Numbered from the stretch's first letter, positions 42,601 through 53,648 are shown. The stretch: DNA of 64,000 nt from an uncultured Duodenibacillus sp. (GCA_944388865.1 CALXKM010000010.1:1-64000), one strand, 5' to 3'. The notes: generated by a model not told the origin, from the sequence alone. Translations and numbers: made by a program.

Positions 42601-43583
42601 GCGGTGACCATTCGGTAGCTTGCCAGATTGTCGACGGCTGTTCCCCAAAGAACAGCTTTTTTGCCGCCAGAGTTTTCAGCAATATTGCCCCCGATTGTTG
42701 AACTGTCTGCACTGGCCGGATCGACTGAAAAGACAAGGCCGTCGAGAGCCGCTGCTTCTGTTACCCGGCGAGTGACCGCTCCTGCTCCTGTATGAATGAC
42801 GGTGACATCGTGTTCGACGCCCGGAAGTTTTGTCTGGTAGGCGCGGCTGATGTGATCGAGCTTTTCGGTGTTGATGACCGCGCTCATTTCGCTCATGGGC
42901 ACGGCCCCTCCTGTGTAGCCGGTGCCGCCTCCGCGCGGAATGATGACCAGCCCCAAAGAGGTGCAAGCGCGCACTAGAGCGGGAATTTCTTGTTCACTGT
43001 CGGGAGTGATGACAACGAACGGATATTCGATGCGTAAATCTGTGGCATCGGTGACATGCGCTGCGCGCATGAAAGGATCAAAGCGAATGTTGTCCCCGTT
43101 GGTGCAGTGCTTGAGTGTTTTGGCAATTTTGGCGCGCAGTGCCTTGATGCGCGCAAAGCTGGCTTCGAATTTTCTAACCGCCTTATAGGCCATGCTCAGC
43201 AGCTGGACAACTTTGGCGTCTCGCTCAGGGTGCTGCAGATCTCGGCGCTTATCGATTTCCTTTAAGCGATGTTCTAGAGCATCCAGCAAAAGCTTGCGGC
43301 GCTCAGTGTTGACCAGCATGTCTTCCTGAAGGTAGGGATTGCGGTACACGACCCAAATGTCGCCCAAAACTTCATAGAGCATGCGAGAGCTGCGTCCGGT
43401 ACGGCGTTCGCCTCTGAGTTCAAGCAGGAGATTCCAAGCCTTTTCTCCGAGCAAACGAATCACGATTTCACGGTCTGAGTACGACGTGTAGTTGTAAGGA
43501 ATTTCGCGAATGCGCTCAGGAAGGTTTTTATTTTGACCGGAGGCGGTGTTTTGTACGATGTTGTTTTGTGTCGTGTTGTCCAT
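39639..43583 (-). CDS. FAD/FMN-binding and Fe-S fusion dehydrogenase (DUF3683 type)
   Basis: 1314-aa protein joining an N-terminal DUF3683-like part, an FAD-binding type 4 domain ([18 protein letters not shown]), an FAD-linked oxidase C-terminal domain ([22 protein letters not shown]), two 4Fe-4S motifs ([23 protein letters not shown]) and two CCG domains ([11 protein letters not shown] with CCGYP; HDPCHS with CCGESGT). Such fusions in betaproteobacteria are annotated as D-lactate/glycolate-type dehydrogenases with an electron-transfer tail; the substrate is unproven. The ATG at 43583 is chosen over 43688. Confidence 0.85.
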   Translation of the reverse strand: MDNTTQNNIVQNTASGQNKNLPERIREIPYNYTSYSDREIVIRLLGEKAWNLLLELRGERRTGRSSRMLYEVLGDIWVVYRNPYLQEDMLVNTERRKLLLDALEHRLKEIDKRRDLQHPERDAKVVQLLSMAYKAVRKFEASFARIKALRAKIAKTLKHCTNGDNIRFDPFMRAAHVTDATDLRIEYPFVVITPDSEQEIPALVRACTSLGLVIIPRGGGTGYTGGAVPMSEMSAVINTEKLDHISRAYQTKLPGVEHDVTVIHTGAGAVTRRVTEAAALDGLVFSVDPASADSSTIGGNIAENSGGKKAVLWGTAVDNLASYRMVTADGNWLEVERLNHNLGKIHKQNLVQWKLTVRDGRSADASSARVLNERIIEMPGSIFRKKGLGKDVTNKYLGGLPAVQKEGTDGLITSATWILHRMPKYTRTVCLEFFGAAKLAGPAIVDITRFLDAHPQGCMLAGLEHLDDRYLHAVNYPVKSNRNDYPKMVLVGDIVSDNLAALEQVTNKVVKICASSADCEGFIARTDEERFRFWHERSRTAAISAHTNAFKLNEDVVIPLDKIGDYTLACERFNICCSIENKLEMLDALERYLSGYISLGKPSMTAGVAKETLLADSVPAARRLLADVRKRWSFVLNNLDKPFESAAVEIPSFANLCTPRIKKRYAGRKLFDVVYDRELRISWKKEVRSELFHIFSGDVFEKVRTQIDAIHDRILRGRVFIALHMHAGDGNVHTNIPLNSDNYAMMQKGIAAVHMVMNKAIELGGAISGEHGIGLTKIEYLDKSLLADYREYVHSVDPNRVFNRGKLEADINLRKIYTPSFNLLGAESLIMQQTQVKAISDAIKNCLRCGKCKSKCTTHVPRASLLYSPRNKIIATSLLIESILYESQTRRGLSKLHLEALEDLGEHCTLCMKCRTPCPVKINFGEVTILIRNLLHRMGEVSTPAAKTAGMKFLEITGNGAVEAARKGLVQWGFKAQRVASDLFSPVSKAALQHPKSTIGKPGMVEYTVALVNRKLPSPRLPHTMRAILGLNDQSTAPIVRKPSAIDAEAVFYFPGCGNERLYPEVSLAVLALLYDIGVQTVLPPKFLCCGYPQIGAGEHELAEKIVTNNRVLFHRLANTLNYLDIKTVLVSCGTCMKQLKEYRFEEIFPGCRLMDVHDYLLEKGVCVTGSENVRYLFHDPCHSPFSAPAPVKTVNDLVHPADGSQILLTERCCGESGTFAVARPDIATQVRFRKEEDIAKNKNRLCAGGFYGSVKILTACPGCLQGLSRYNGTSGTKAEFLAVEMAHLRLGDTWLSDFVTKALDEDGIEKVLV

Positions 43584-43916
43584 GAGCAGGGTCTCAAGGC
43601 TGAAAAGTCTGAAGCAGGTTTGAAAATGGCGATGCTCGACCGCAAAGCATGCCATTTTGTATTGTAATGCCCCTAAGGCAAAACCCATACTTCGTTTAGG
43701 CTAAATCAGTGGATATGAAGTTAACTTGAATTCAAAACTGCGTTTGGACCTGACAAGGGAAAATGTTCGATAGATTGATAAGCTCGCGCAGCAGCATGTC
43801 GGGGAAAACTAAAAATTACAGGGCTTGCCCCCTCCGAGCCCGCCATGATGATCTCAGGCAGTCAAAGCTGCGGCGGCAGAACTTGTGAAATAAGAAAAAT
43901 TTAGGGAGACGATGTT
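43584..43916. promoter_or_regulatory. Intergenic region upstream of gltB and the fusion dehydrogenase
   Basis: 333-nt divergent gap with AT-rich blocks and a short GGGCTTG/GAGCCCG palindrome near 43820-43840. GGGAG lies eight bases before the gltB ATG. No clear -35/-10 pair was assigned and no ORF of interest is present. Confidence 0.45.
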
Positions 43917-46900
43917 ATGGCAAGTCTTCAAGCCATGCGGCAGGAAGCGGCTGCAAAGGGGCTTTATTGTCCTGAAGCTGAAAAAGATGCTTGCGGCGTA
44001 GGTTTTGTAGCCAACATCAAAGGCAAAGTTTCTCATCAAGTGATTGAAGATGCGCTGATGATTCTGCGCAATCTCGATCATCGCGGTGCTGTTGGTGCCG
44101 ATCCGCTTTTTGGCGACGGCGCTGGCATTCTTATTCAAATCCCGGATAGTTTCTATCGCGAGGAAATGTCTAAGCAGGGAATCTCTCTGCCTGCCCCGGG
44201 CGACTATGGAGTCGGCATGATCTTTTTGCCCCGTGAGCCGGCTTCGCGGGAAGCTTGCGAGCAGGAGCTCGAGCGCATGGTGAAAAAAGAGGGACAGGTG
44301 GTGCTTGGCTGGCGCGATGTGCCCGTTGACAGTGCGATGCAGATGAGTCCCGTCGTTCGTGAATCTGAACCAGTGATTCGGCAGATTTTTATCGGGCGTG
44401 GACCGGACGTCATGGTGCAGGATGCGCTCGAAAGAAAACTTTATGTGATTCGCAAAAGCGCCTCGCACCGCATCCGTTCACTAAAGCTCAAGCATGGAGC
44501 TGAATATTTCGTGCCTTCCATGAGCACGCGCACTGTTGTCTATAAAGGACTCTTGCTTGCCGACCAAGTTGGACGCTATTACCGAGATCTGCAGAACCCG
44601 GCCTGCAAGAGCGCTATTGCAGTTGTGCATCAGCGTTTTTCAACGAATACGTTTCCAGCCTGGGCTCTTGCTCATCCCTATCGCTATATCGCTCACAACG
44701 GCGAAATCAATACGGTCAAGGGCAACTACAACTGGATCTGTGCTCGAGAAAATGTTTGGAAGTCTGCCGTTTTGGACGCAGATGTCAAAAAGCTCGTTCC
44801 GCTTATTTACGAGGGACAGTCAGATACAGCAAGTCTTGATAACGCTGTAGAACTGTTGGTAATGGCCGGCTATTCGCTGCCGCAGGCCATGATGATGCTC
44901 GTGCCGGAAGCATGGGAAAAATCCTTGACGATGGATCCTGACAGGCAGGCCTTCTATGCCTACCATGCTCCGATGATGGAGGCATGGGACGGACCTGCTG
45001 CGCTTGTTTTCACCAATGGCGTGCAAATTGGCGCCATGCTCGACAGAAATGGATTGCGTCCAGCGCGCTATGTCGTCACGGATGACGACACCGTAGTGCT
45101 TGCTTCAGAAGTGGGGGTGTTGCCGATTCCAGAGAGCCGCATCCGGCGCAAATGGCGCATTGAGCCGGGCAAAATGCTTTTGATTGATACGGTTCAGGGG
45201 CGCATTATTGGCGACGATGAAATCAAAAATCAGGTGGCGCTTGACAAGCCCTACCGAGAATGGGTGGAACGTCTGAATCTGAGACTTGCCGATCTTACGA
45301 ATGCGCAGGAACAATCTCGGGAAAATATGACAGCTGCCGTCAGTGAAGAACGTTTAGCTGAACTGCAGCGTGTTTTTGGCATGACGCAAGAAGACGTCAA
45401 CGTTGTTCTTATGCCGATGGCCGTCAAAGGAGCAGAACCCACGGGCTCCATGGGAAACGACGTTTCGCTTCCGGTGCTTTCAAAGAAAAACAAATCGTTT
45501 TTCTCATATTTCAAGCAGCTTTTTGCTCAAGTCACCAATCCGCCGATTGATCCGATTCGAGAAGAACTCGTGACCAGCTTGGTGAGCTTTATCGGTCCTA
45601 AGCCGAATCTGCTTGACATCAACAATGTCAATCCTCCGAGACGCATCGAAATTCTGCAGCCTGTGCTTGTTGAAGACGATATGCAAAAGCTGCGCGCAAT
45701 CGATGCTCATACCGCAGGAAAATTCAAAAGTTGCGAAATTGACATTACCTATCCCGCTTCCTGGGGTGCTGACGGTGTTGAGGCGCATCTGGCAAGTCTG
45801 TGTGCACAGGCCGTCGACGCCATTGGCGAGGGATACAACATTCTCATTGTCAGTGATGAAAAGGTAGGCCGAGATCGTGTTGCTGTTCCTGTGCTGCTTG
45901 CTGTGAGCGCCTTGCATCAGCATCTCATTCGCGAGGGGGTGCGAACCAATGCTGGTCTCATCGTCAATTCCGGCGAAGTATTTGAAACCCATGATTTTGC
46001 GCTGTTGCTTGGCTATGGCGCAGAGGCCGTGCATCCGTACTTGAGTTTGGCCACCATCCGCAAGCTTGCGCCGTTAAATGGATTGTCTCCGGATGAAGCG
46101 GTTTCGCATTACGTCAAGGCCGTCGGGAAGGGGCTCACCAAGGTGATGGCCAAGATGGGCATTTGCACCGTCATGAGCTATCGTGGGGCGCGCATTTTTG
46201 AAGCGATTGGCTTAAAGAGCGATTTTGTCGAGCAATATTTTCACGGGACGTCAAGCAAGATTGAAGGCATAGGACTTTTTGAAGTCATGCGGGAAGCTGT
46301 TGACAGACATCGTGCAGCCTATGCCAAGAGAGCTGCGCCCAAGGGAGAGCTTCCGACCGGGGGCGAATATGCCTGGCGCGCCGATGGTGAAGAGCATATG
46401 TGGACGCCTGAGGCGATCGTGAAGCTGCAGCGGGCTTCGCGTCAGAAAAATTATCAAACCTATAAGGAGTACGCCCGCATCATCAACGATCAGAGCCGTC
46501 GTCAAATGACGCTGCGCGGCTTGTTGCGGTTTAGGACGGAAGTCTGTACGCCGGTTCCGATTGAAAGCGTTGAACCGGCTCGAGAAATCGTGCGCCGCTT
46601 TGCAACGGGCGCAATGAGCATGGGATCCATTTCGGCAGAGGCTCATGCCACGCTTGCAGTGGCCATGAATCGCATCGGAGGCAAGAGCAATACGGGCGAG
46701 GGAGGTGAAGATCCTCGTCGCTACGAGCAGGAGCTCAAAACAGGCCGATCTCCCGTGAAAAAGGGCATGAAGATTGCCGATATTCTCGGCTCAGAGCGCA
46801 TTGTGGCCGATATTGAACTTGAAGAGGGCGATAGCCTCAGATCACGCATCAAGCAAGTGGCAAGCGGCCGCTTCGGCGTTACCGAGCAGTATCTTGCTAG

Positions 46901-48602
46901 CGCCGATCAGATTCAAATCAAGATGGCGCAGGGCGCCAAGCCTGGCGAAGGCGGACAGCTTCCCGGACACAAAGTGTCTGAATACATTGCGGAGTTGCGT
47001 TGCTCGGTGCCGGGAGTGGGGCTTATTTCACCTCCTCCGCACCATGACATCTATTCCATCGAAGATCTCGCTCAGCTGATTCACGATCTCAAAAGCGCCA
47101 ACAGCGCAGCTGATATTTCCGTGAAGCTTGTCAGCGAAACCGGAGTGGGAACGGTGGCTGCAGGCGTAGCGAAAGCCAAGGCAGACCACATTGTCATTGC
47201 CGGTCATGACGGCGGAACGGGGGCTAGTCCGATATCGTCGGTTAAACATGCCGGAAGTGCTTGGGAGATGGGACTTTCGGAGACGCAGCAGACGTTGGTG
47301 ATCAATAATTTAAGAGAGCGCGTCGTCTTGCAAGTCGACGGTCAGATCAAGACGGGGCGCGATGTCGTCATCGGCGCATTGCTTGGCGCAGACGAATTTG
47401 GTTTTGCTACGGCGCCTTTGGTGGTTGAGGGCTGCTTGATGATGCGCCAGTGCCATCTCAATACTTGTCCCGTCGGCATTGCCACACAGGATCCGGAGCT
47501 GAGAAAACGCTTTAAGGGAAAGCCTTCAAGTCTTGTGAACTATTTCTTCTTTGTTGCTGAAGAAGTGCGCGAAATTATGGCCGAGCTCGGTATTTGCCGT
47601 TTTGAAGACTTGATCGGCAGAAGCGACCTTCTTGCGCAGCGCGACGATGTGGACAATTGGAAGGCTAAAGGTGTTGATCTTTCCCGAGTACTTTACAGGC
47701 CGCAGGTCCCCTCGCAGCTGGCGCGCCACAGCGCCGCGCAAAATCATGAGCTCGAAAAGAGTCTTGATGCGAGCATTCTGCAGAAAATTGCCCCGAGCAT
47801 TGTCTCGGCGCAGAAAGTGCGGATGGAGCTTCCCATCAGCAACGTTGATCGAACCGTGGGCACGCAGATCGCGTATGCTGTGGTACAGCGCCATGGTGCC
47901 AAGGGCTTGCCCGATGGAACAATTCAGTTGCTCTTTAAGGGGACGGCAGGACAGTCGTTCGGCGCGTTTGCCGTTGCCGGCATGACGATGGAGCTCGAAG
48001 GCGATGCCAACGACTACGTCGGTAAAGGTCTCTCGGGCGGGCGCATTATCGTGAGGGCAAATGAAGACTTCCACGGCAATCCGCAAGAAAACATCATCGC
48101 GGGCAACACGACGCTTTACGGCGCCACTAGCGGCGAGGCTTTCTTCAACGGCGTCGTCGGCGAGCGCTTCGCAGTTCGTCTTTCGGGGGCGAGCGCCGTT
48201 GTTGAAGGAACGGGGGACCACGGATGTGAATACATGACGGGCGGAACTGTGGTCGTGCTCGGAAAAACGGGCCGTAATTTTGCTTCCGGCATGTCGGGCG
48301 GCGTGGCTTTTGTTTTTGATGCACAAGGAGACTTTGAGTCGCACTGCAATACCTCCATGGTGTGCCTTGAGCGAGTGATGAGCAGCGAGGAGCAAAAGCG
48401 TACGAGCGATTCCCGGTGTTGGCATATGGGACGCACTGATGAGGAACTTTTAAAGGATCTCATCTCCAAGCATGCTCAGCTGACGGGCTCAAAACTTGCT
48501 GAGGAGCTCCTCGAACACTGGTCGAGTTCTCGGTCGCGTTTTGTCAAGGTGATGCCGCTTCAGTACAAGCAGGCGCTTCAGGCCAAGGCTGGCCTTAACT
48601 AG
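43917..48602 (+). CDS. gltB: Glutamate synthase (NADPH) large subunit
   Basis: 1561-aa alpha subunit that makes glutamate from glutamine and 2-oxoglutarate. A 25-residue propeptide precedes the amidotransferase Cys26 (DACGVGFVA), so the enzyme is processed. Further on are [12 protein letters not shown] of the FMN domain, the 3Fe-4S motif [15 protein letters not shown] and the C-terminal beta-helix ([12 protein letters not shown]). It pairs with gltD 17 nt downstream. Confidence 0.97.
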   Translation: MASLQAMRQEAAAKGLYCPEAEKDACGVGFVANIKGKVSHQVIEDALMILRNLDHRGAVGADPLFGDGAGILIQIPDSFYREEMSKQGISLPAPGDYGVGMIFLPREPASREACEQELERMVKKEGQVVLGWRDVPVDSAMQMSPVVRESEPVIRQIFIGRGPDVMVQDALERKLYVIRKSASHRIRSLKLKHGAEYFVPSMSTRTVVYKGLLLADQVGRYYRDLQNPACKSAIAVVHQRFSTNTFPAWALAHPYRYIAHNGEINTVKGNYNWICARENVWKSAVLDADVKKLVPLIYEGQSDTASLDNAVELLVMAGYSLPQAMMMLVPEAWEKSLTMDPDRQAFYAYHAPMMEAWDGPAALVFTNGVQIGAMLDRNGLRPARYVVTDDDTVVLASEVGVLPIPESRIRRKWRIEPGKMLLIDTVQGRIIGDDEIKNQVALDKPYREWVERLNLRLADLTNAQEQSRENMTAAVSEERLAELQRVFGMTQEDVNVVLMPMAVKGAEPTGSMGNDVSLPVLSKKNKSFFSYFKQLFAQVTNPPIDPIREELVTSLVSFIGPKPNLLDINNVNPPRRIEILQPVLVEDDMQKLRAIDAHTAGKFKSCEIDITYPASWGADGVEAHLASLCAQAVDAIGEGYNILIVSDEKVGRDRVAVPVLLAVSALHQHLIREGVRTNAGLIVNSGEVFETHDFALLLGYGAEAVHPYLSLATIRKLAPLNGLSPDEAVSHYVKAVGKGLTKVMAKMGICTVMSYRGARIFEAIGLKSDFVEQYFHGTSSKIEGIGLFEVMREAVDRHRAAYAKRAAPKGELPTGGEYAWRADGEEHMWTPEAIVKLQRASRQKNYQTYKEYARIINDQSRRQMTLRGLLRFRTEVCTPVPIESVEPAREIVRRFATGAMSMGSISAEAHATLAVAMNRIGGKSNTGEGGEDPRRYEQELKTGRSPVKKGMKIADILGSERIVADIELEEGDSLRSRIKQVASGRFGVTEQYLASADQIQIKMAQGAKPGEGGQLPGHKVSEYIAELRCSVPGVGLISPPPHHDIYSIEDLAQLIHDLKSANSAADISVKLVSETGVGTVAAGVAKAKADHIVIAGHDGGTGASPISSVKHAGSAWEMGLSETQQTLVINNLRERVVLQVDGQIKTGRDVVIGALLGADEFGFATAPLVVEGCLMMRQCHLNTCPVGIATQDPELRKRFKGKPSSLVNYFFFVAEEVREIMAELGICRFEDLIGRSDLLAQRDDVDNWKAKGVDLSRVLYRPQVPSQLARHSAAQNHELEKSLDASILQKIAPSIVSAQKVRMELPISNVDRTVGTQIAYAVVQRHGAKGLPDGTIQLLFKGTAGQSFGAFAVAGMTMELEGDANDYVGKGLSGGRIIVRANEDFHGNPQENIIAGNTTLYGATSGEAFFNGVVGERFAVRLSGASAVVEGTGDHGCEYMTGGTVVVLGKTGRNFASGMSGGVAFVFDAQGDFESHCNTSMVCLERVMSSEEQKRTSDSRCWHMGRTDEELLKDLISKHAQLTGSKLAEELLEHWSSSRSRFVKVMPLQYKQALQAKAGLN

Positions 48603-48619
48603 AAAGGAGAGAGAATTTC

Positions 48620-50122
48620 ATGACGAAGCAAAATCTCAAGCCGGCCCAAGCGCAACGCATTGAATTCGGACACCAAAGCATTCAAGAACGCGTTAAGCAT
48701 TTCAATGAATTCACGATTACGCTCAGCGATGAGCAGATTCACGCACAGGCTCAGCGTTGCCTGCATTGCGGAACTCCGTTTTGCTCCGCAAACTGCCCGC
48801 TGCACAATCGTCCTGTCGATTTCAATCGCCTGGTGCGCGACGGCAAGTGGCGAGCAGCCTGGGAGTGCTTGAACGCCACAAATAGTTTCCCGGAATTTAC
48901 GAGCCGCGTCTGTCCTGCAATTTGCGAGGCTGGCTGCACGCAGTATTACTTGCAAGATGCAGCCGTGGGCATCAAGACGATTGAGAGAGCCATCATTGAC
49001 CGCGCCTGGCTCTCAGGGTGGGTGAAGCCGGCTGTCGTGCAGCAGAAAACTACTAAGCGCGTAGCGGTGGTGGGGTCTGGTCCGGCGGGGCTTGCTTGCG
49101 CGCAGCAACTGGCACGGGCGGGACACGATGTTGTGGTGTATGAAAAAAATACCCGTGCCGGCGGGTTGCTGCGCTACGGCATTCCAGACTTCAAGCTTTC
49201 CAAACATCTCATTGATTGCCGTATCGAACAGATGCAGGCCGAGGGAGTGAAGTTTGAATTGGCAACGGCTGTTGCCGTTGAGGAGTTTCCTCGCGGGGTG
49301 CACAGCGATGCCATCGAAACGGTGAGTGCTGACGAATTAAGACAAAATTTTGATGCCGTCGTGCTTGCCTGCGGCGCGGAAACGCCTCGCGACTTGCCCG
49401 TGGAAGGCCGACAAGGCAAGGGAGCCCATTTTGCTCTTGAGCTTTTGCAAGGAGCCAATAAGGTGCTCGCCGGCGAGCTCAAGGAGACTGCAGTGTCTGC
49501 CAAAGGGTGCGATGTAGCTATTATCGGCGGCGGCGATACGGGCAGTGACTGCGTCGGCATCGCAAGACGTCAAGGAGCTGGCAAAATTTACCAAATTGAC
49601 ATCAGCGCTTGTCCGCCTGAAAAGGAAGACAAGGAGCTGACGTGGCCTGATTGGCCCTATAAGCTGCGTACGTCGACTTCTCAGGAGGAAGGCTGCGAGA
49701 GACTTTGGAACACGGCAACCAAGAGAATTCTTCTCAACGACAAGGGAGAGGTCCGCGGTATTGAGTGCGTCAAGTTGCAGTGGGAGGTTGATGAACGAGG
49801 ACGCAGGATTTCCAAGGAGGTTCCAGATTCGCGTTTTGAAATTTCCGTCAGTCGGGTTTTCATTGCCATGGGCTTTCTGCATGCTGCGCAGCCTCTGCTT
49901 GAAGTCTTTGGCGTAAAAACCGATGCTCGAGGCAATGCCCAGGCTGAAATTGAAACGGGCAAGCATCCGTTTGCAACATCTGTCGAGGGAGTTTTTGCCT
50001 GCGGAGATGCAAGAAGCGGGCAGTCTCTAGTTGTGCGGGCTATGAGCGAAGGTCGTCGCTGTGCACGCGCTGTGGATCTTTATTTGATGGGATCAACGGA
50101 TTTGCCGCAGTGGCGTCCTTAA
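48620..50122 (+). CDS. gltD: Glutamate synthase (NADPH) small subunit
   Basis: 500-aa beta subunit with the two Cys-rich clusters for 4Fe-4S (CLHCGTPFCSANCP; CPAICEAGC), the FAD site VAVVGSGPAGLACAQQLARAG near residue 150 and the NADPH site VAIIGGGDTGSDCVG. It feeds electrons from NADPH to gltB. Confidence 0.96.
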   Translation: MTKQNLKPAQAQRIEFGHQSIQERVKHFNEFTITLSDEQIHAQAQRCLHCGTPFCSANCPLHNRPVDFNRLVRDGKWRAAWECLNATNSFPEFTSRVCPAICEAGCTQYYLQDAAVGIKTIERAIIDRAWLSGWVKPAVVQQKTTKRVAVVGSGPAGLACAQQLARAGHDVVVYEKNTRAGGLLRYGIPDFKLSKHLIDCRIEQMQAEGVKFELATAVAVEEFPRGVHSDAIETVSADELRQNFDAVVLACGAETPRDLPVEGRQGKGAHFALELLQGANKVLAGELKETAVSAKGCDVAIIGGGDTGSDCVGIARRQGAGKIYQIDISACPPEKEDKELTWPDWPYKLRTSTSQEEGCERLWNTATKRILLNDKGEVRGIECVKLQWEVDERGRRISKEVPDSRFEISVSRVFIAMGFLHAAQPLLEVFGVKTDARGNAQAEIETGKHPFATSVEGVFACGDARSGQSLVVRAMSEGRRCARAVDLYLMGSTDLPQWRP

Positions 50123-50362
50123 GCGCAAAAGAAAAATTCAAGACTCGGGTCAAAAGATGCTTCGAGAGCCAAGCTAAAGCGTTTGGGCGGCCGGGTTTTT
50201 TTGACCCGAAAAGTACATCCCAATAAACCTCAAGTTTAGAAGTTTAGACTGAAGAAAAACGTTGCTAGGCCTTATTTGACAAGGGTTTGAGGCGTTTTTG
50301 AGTTTTTCGGCTTGTAGGTACACTAAACGCTGGGTCTGCACCGCGGCGGACATCCCAATAAC

Positions 50363-50396
50363 AAAGCGCCGCGTTCCCAAAACGATCGGCGCTTTT
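50363..50396. terminator. Hairpin after gltD
   Basis: Perfect 9-bp stem AAAGCGCCG (50363-50371) with CGGCGCTTT (50387-50395) and a 15-nt loop, with T4 on the plus strand. It lies in the 300-nt gap 50123-50422 between converging genes and probably terminates both ways. A second possible stem (CGGGT/ACCCG near 50193-50210) lies upstream. Small ORFs in the gap look spurious. Confidence 0.65.
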
Positions 50397-50422
50397 AATC
50401 CGCGGAATCTGTTGCGACGAAC

Positions 50423-51129
50423 TTAAAGCTGCAGGCTTTCTCCGTCTTCGGGAATCAGCAGCTTGTCGAGCTTTTTGGCTTGAGCAAAGTTTCTGAGTAG
50501 CTCACGGGTGACGGTGGCGTGAGAGACGCCTTCGACGTGCGTGGCAATGACGGTGAGTTCAGGGAAATCGGTCATCAGAGCCAATACGTCATAGTGATTC
50601 ATGATGAGCGGATGTCCCAGCGGAAATTGCACGCCGGCAGCGTTGACGGCTACGATGGAGGGCTTGAAGCGCTCAATGGCATCAATAACAAGCTGGCAGT
50701 ACACGGTGTCGCCTGCCAGGTAAAAGCGCTGGGCTTCGGCAGAGCTTTCAAAGACAACGCCGCTTGCATCATCGGTGATCTTCATGCATCCGCAGGCCTT
50801 GCGGGTGACAAGATCACTTTTGCCGTGATCGCAATCCGTGCGGTACAAAACTACGTTTTTAAATTCGATGCCGGCCTCAGAGAGCACGCGAACGTCTTCA
50901 AAGCCCATGCTGCGAATCGTCTGCGCTTCTTCTTGCGATTGTGAAAAAAGAGGCATCGTTTTGGGAAGAAGGTGCGCGGCTTCTTCATCGAAGTGATCAA
51001 AGTGCAAATGCGTCACGATGCAGGCATCAACGTCAAAAAGTTCTTCAACAGGGCACGGGAGATCGCAATCCGGATTTCCGCGGCCGGTGCTGCAGGTGTC
51101 GGGAACGCTCGGATTTGCTGAAATTTCAT
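50423..51129 (-). pseudogene. Metallo-beta-lactamase-fold hydrolase, broken at the N-terminus
   Basis: The body encodes a UlaG-like MBL hydrolase: CPVEELFDVDACIVTHLHFDHFDEEA holds the zinc motif HLHFDHFD, and LAGDTVY and ATHVEGVSHATV follow. The conserved start MKFQQIR (ATG at 51129) is in another frame: after codon 7 the family's next 20-25 residues (the N-x-T-L..Y-G..LIDP block) are missing and the frame shifts near 51105-51108. The remaining frame only opens at a GTG inside the zinc motif (51016). The pattern fits a small deletion with frameshift. Sequencing error cannot be excluded. Confidence 0.65.
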
Positions 51130-51194
51130 GTTTTCACACTCAAGTTTATTGTTTAGAAAGTTCTGTTTCTGAGCTGAGAGGCTCAGTAGAATTA

Positions 51195-51225
51195 AATGTA
51201 AAACCTCAAGTAGCTTGAGGTTCAA
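51195..51225 (-). promoter_or_regulatory. MerR/SoxR-type promoter with 19-bp spacer and palindromic operator
   Basis: On the minus strand TTGAAC (51225-51220) and TACATT (51200-51195) are 19 bp apart. The spacer holds a perfect inverted repeat, arms AACCTCAAG and CTTGAGGTT separated by TAG (51202-51222), close to the SoxR-class operator CCTCAAG...CTTGAGG. It points toward the broken MBL gene, while the merR gene starts 20 nt away on the plus strand. Confidence 0.7.
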
Positions 51226-51241
51226 GCTCGAGGACAAAAAA

Positions 51242-51616
51242 ATGAAAATAGGCGAATTGTCTGCAAGAACAGGATGTCCTGTGCCGCGCATCCGTTTCTA
51301 CGAACAAAAGGGCGTTCTGCCAAGCCCTGTTCGCGGTCCAGGGGGACAGCGCGAGTATGGAGAAGATGCCGTCAGAAGGCTTGATTTCGTCATGACTTGT
51401 CGTTCCAACGGCATGAAGCTTGAGTGCATTGAGCGCTTTTTGGAGTTTTCCGATAATCCTTCACTTGGATCGCAATGGCTTCTGGAGAGGCTTGATGAGT
51501 ATCTGGCCAAAGTGGATCTTCTGCGAAAAGATCTTGATCGAGTTGAGGTTTATCTCAAGGGGCTGCGCGCAAAATTTCCCCGAGAGCTGCGAGAAAACAA
51601 GTCGTCGTTTTTTTAG
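51242..51616 (+). CDS. MerR family regulator
   Basis: 124-aa regulator: MKIGELSARTGCPVPRIRFYEQKGVLPSP is the winged-helix motif, followed by GGQREYGEDAVRRLDFVMTCRSNGMKLECIERFLEF and a coiled-coil tail. The C-terminus lacks a clear metal-binding or Fe-S Cys set, so the signal is unknown. The ATG at 51242 follows the operator; an in-frame start at 51215 would lie inside the palindrome. Confidence 0.85.
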   Translation: MKIGELSARTGCPVPRIRFYEQKGVLPSPVRGPGGQREYGEDAVRRLDFVMTCRSNGMKLECIERFLEFSDNPSLGSQWLLERLDEYLAKVDLLRKDLDRVEVYLKGLRAKFPRELRENKSSFF

Positions 51617-51747
51617 TGAGAAAGCTATTTTTAGGGATTGTGCGGATTTCATTGGTTTGCAAGCTGCTCAAATGCTCGTATATTTAAAAGCCTCGAGACA
51701 AAAAACAATCAACGCTTCAATTCCTCGGTTGGAGCAAGGAAAAGAAA

Positions 51748-53292
51748 ATGGCATCGACAACTGAACAAAATCGTCAGACGTACCTGCGCCGTGTGCTCAC
51801 CGCGCGCGTCTATGACGTGGCTCATGAAACCCCTCTGGATGAAGCCAAGAAGCTTTCCAAGCGTATTGGCAACAAGGTGCTTTTAAAGCGCGAAGACACT
51901 CAGCCTGTGTTTTCGTTCAAACTCAGAGGCGCTTTCAACAAAATGGTGCATTTAACGGCTGAAGAGCGTGCTCGAGGCGTCATTTGCGCCTCTGCCGGCA
52001 ATCATGCTCAGGGCGTTGCGCTTGCCGCCCGCAGATTGGGGTGCCGAGCGGTGATCGTCATGCCTGTGACGGCGCCTGCGCTTAAGGTTGAAGCGGTGCG
52101 CAATCTCGGCGGCGAGGTGGTGTTGGTCGGTGAGAGCTTTTCGGATGCGGCGCAGCACGCCGAAAAAATGCAGCAGGAAGAGGGCTTGAGCTTTGTGCAT
52201 CCTTTCGACGATCCGTATGTGATTGCTGGACAGGGAACGATTGGCATGGAAATTCTCCGCCAATATCAGCCCGGAGACCGCACGCGCCCTGATGCAATTT
52301 TTGTTCAAATCGGCGGTGGTGGTCTTGCTGCGGGTGTTGCCACGTACATCAAAGCGATCTATCCGGAAATCAAGGTGATCGGCGTGGAAACAAAAGATTC
52401 CGACGCTATGAAGCGTTCGCTTGATGCGGGCGAGAACATCACGCTCGAAGATGTGGGGCTTTTCTCTGATGGAACGGCCGTCAAGCGCGTTGGTGATGAA
52501 ACCTTGATGTTGTGCAGAGAAAATCTCGACGACATTATTCTTGTCGACAGCGATGAAATTTGCGCGGCCATCAAGGATGTGTTTGAAGATACGCGCACGA
52601 TCGTAGAACCCTCCGGAGCGCTTTCGCTGGCCGGGCTCAAAGCATGGGTGCGTCGTGAGAACGCGGTGAACAAAACGCTCATTGCTATTACTTCCGGCGC
52701 CAATATGAATTTCGACCGTTTGCGCTTTGTTTCTGAGCGCGCCGAGTACGGCGAGCAGCGAGAAGCCATTTTTGCCATTACGATTCCCGAAGAAAGGGGA
52801 TCGTTTAAGCGTTTGTGTGAACTTGTTGGCAGCCGCAGCGTGACCGAGTTCAACTATCGCATCAGCGATCAGGAAAAAGCGTACATCTTTGTCGGCATTC
52901 AGACGGCGAACTCTCACGATGCTGATGAACTGGTGCATGTGTTTGAGAATTCTGGCTTTCCTACGCTCAATCTCACGCACGATGAACTTGCCAAGCTTCA
53001 TTTGCGCCACATGATCGGCGGACACAGCAAGTTGGCAACCAACGAGCATCTGCTTCGCTTTGAATTCCCCGAGCGGCCCGGTTCATTGATGAAGTTCTTG
53101 ACTTCCATGGCACCGCAGTGGAATATCTCGCTTTTCCACTATCGCAACAACGGAGCGGATTTCGGCCGTATTTTCGTCGGCATTCAGGTTCCGCCAGAAG
53201 ATGATCAGCTTTTTGAGGATTTCCTGCGTACCCTCGGCTACAGATACTGGGAAGAGACGGACAATCCTGCTTGCAAGTTCTTCTTGAGTTGA
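51748..53292 (+). CDS. ilvA: Threonine ammonia-lyase (biosynthetic)
   Basis: 514-aa PLP enzyme making 2-oxobutyrate for isoleucine synthesis. PLP Lys lies in VFSFKLRGAFNKM, with CASAGNHAQGVALAA and GGGGLAAGVATYI for the cofactor phosphate. The length and two C-terminal ACT-like domains (AIFAITIPEERGSFKRLCELVG; LLRFEFPERPGSLMKFLTSM) mark the isoleucine-regulated biosynthetic form. Confidence 0.95.
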   Translation: MASTTEQNRQTYLRRVLTARVYDVAHETPLDEAKKLSKRIGNKVLLKREDTQPVFSFKLRGAFNKMVHLTAEERARGVICASAGNHAQGVALAARRLGCRAVIVMPVTAPALKVEAVRNLGGEVVLVGESFSDAAQHAEKMQQEEGLSFVHPFDDPYVIAGQGTIGMEILRQYQPGDRTRPDAIFVQIGGGGLAAGVATYIKAIYPEIKVIGVETKDSDAMKRSLDAGENITLEDVGLFSDGTAVKRVGDETLMLCRENLDDIILVDSDEICAAIKDVFEDTRTIVEPSGALSLAGLKAWVRRENAVNKTLIAITSGANMNFDRLRFVSERAEYGEQREAIFAITIPEERGSFKRLCELVGSRSVTEFNYRISDQEKAYIFVGIQTANSHDADELVHVFENSGFPTLNLTHDELAKLHLRHMIGGHSKLATNEHLLRFEFPERPGSLMKFLTSMAPQWNISLFHYRNNGADFGRIFVGIQVPPEDDQLFEDFLRTLGYRYWEETDNPACKFFLS

Positions 53293-53304
53293 AAAATGTT
53301 TGAC

Positions 53305-53376
53305 GAGCCGAATTTTTATTCGGCTCCGCATGAGTATTTTGGTATGGATTGGCCTGCGGCAGTGATGCTGCAGGCC
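53305..53376. terminator. Two hairpins between converging ilvA and the 85-aa gene
   Basis: A 9-bp stem GAGCCGAAT (53305-53313) with ATTCGGCTC (53318-53326), 4-nt loop, is followed by GGCCTGC (53351-53357) with GCAGGCC (53370-53376). They fill the 88-nt gap between converging stops and probably terminate both transcripts. Confidence 0.65.
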
Positions 53377-53380
53377 AGAT

Positions 53381-53638
53381 TTAGTTTGATGTGGTGCGGA
53401 TCAGATGTCCGGGATTGCGAACCGGCTGATCGACAAGACGGTAGATTCCGGCATCATCTTCAACAAGGTCGTAGCCCCACTTGATGTTGCCCCTCATGTC
53501 TTCAAGCCAGACGGCCTGCGGTAAGTCATATTCGTCAAGGTTGCTGTTGATGAAGCTTTCGGCCTCAAATGGTGTGGCAAAGTTTTCCCAAAAGTCGCCG
53601 TAGTCGACGATGACCTGAACGACCAAGTCTCTGCGCAT
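53381..53638 (-). CDS. Small protein, unknown
   Basis: 85-aa protein rich in acidic residues (VVQVIVDYGDFWENFATPFEAESFINSNLDEYDLPQAVWLED), no membrane segment or recognised motif. The start at 53638 has TAGGAG eight bases upstream. It follows the M20 peptidase gene by 10 nt on the same strand, so it may be co-transcribed. I do not assign a function. Confidence 0.65.
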   Translation of the reverse strand: MRRDLVVQVIVDYGDFWENFATPFEAESFINSNLDEYDLPQAVWLEDMRGNIKWGYDLVEDDAGIYRLVDQPVRNPGHLIRTTSN

Positions 53639-53648
53639 GATTTTTCTC

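Noticed and set aside
50174-50380. 68-codon minus-strand ORF after gltD
   Set aside because: No motif, covers part of a terminator hairpin, and has no ribosome site.
51952-53049. 365-codon minus-strand ORF opposite ilvA
   Set aside because: Shadow of ilvA; composition reflects its codon use and no domain is visible.
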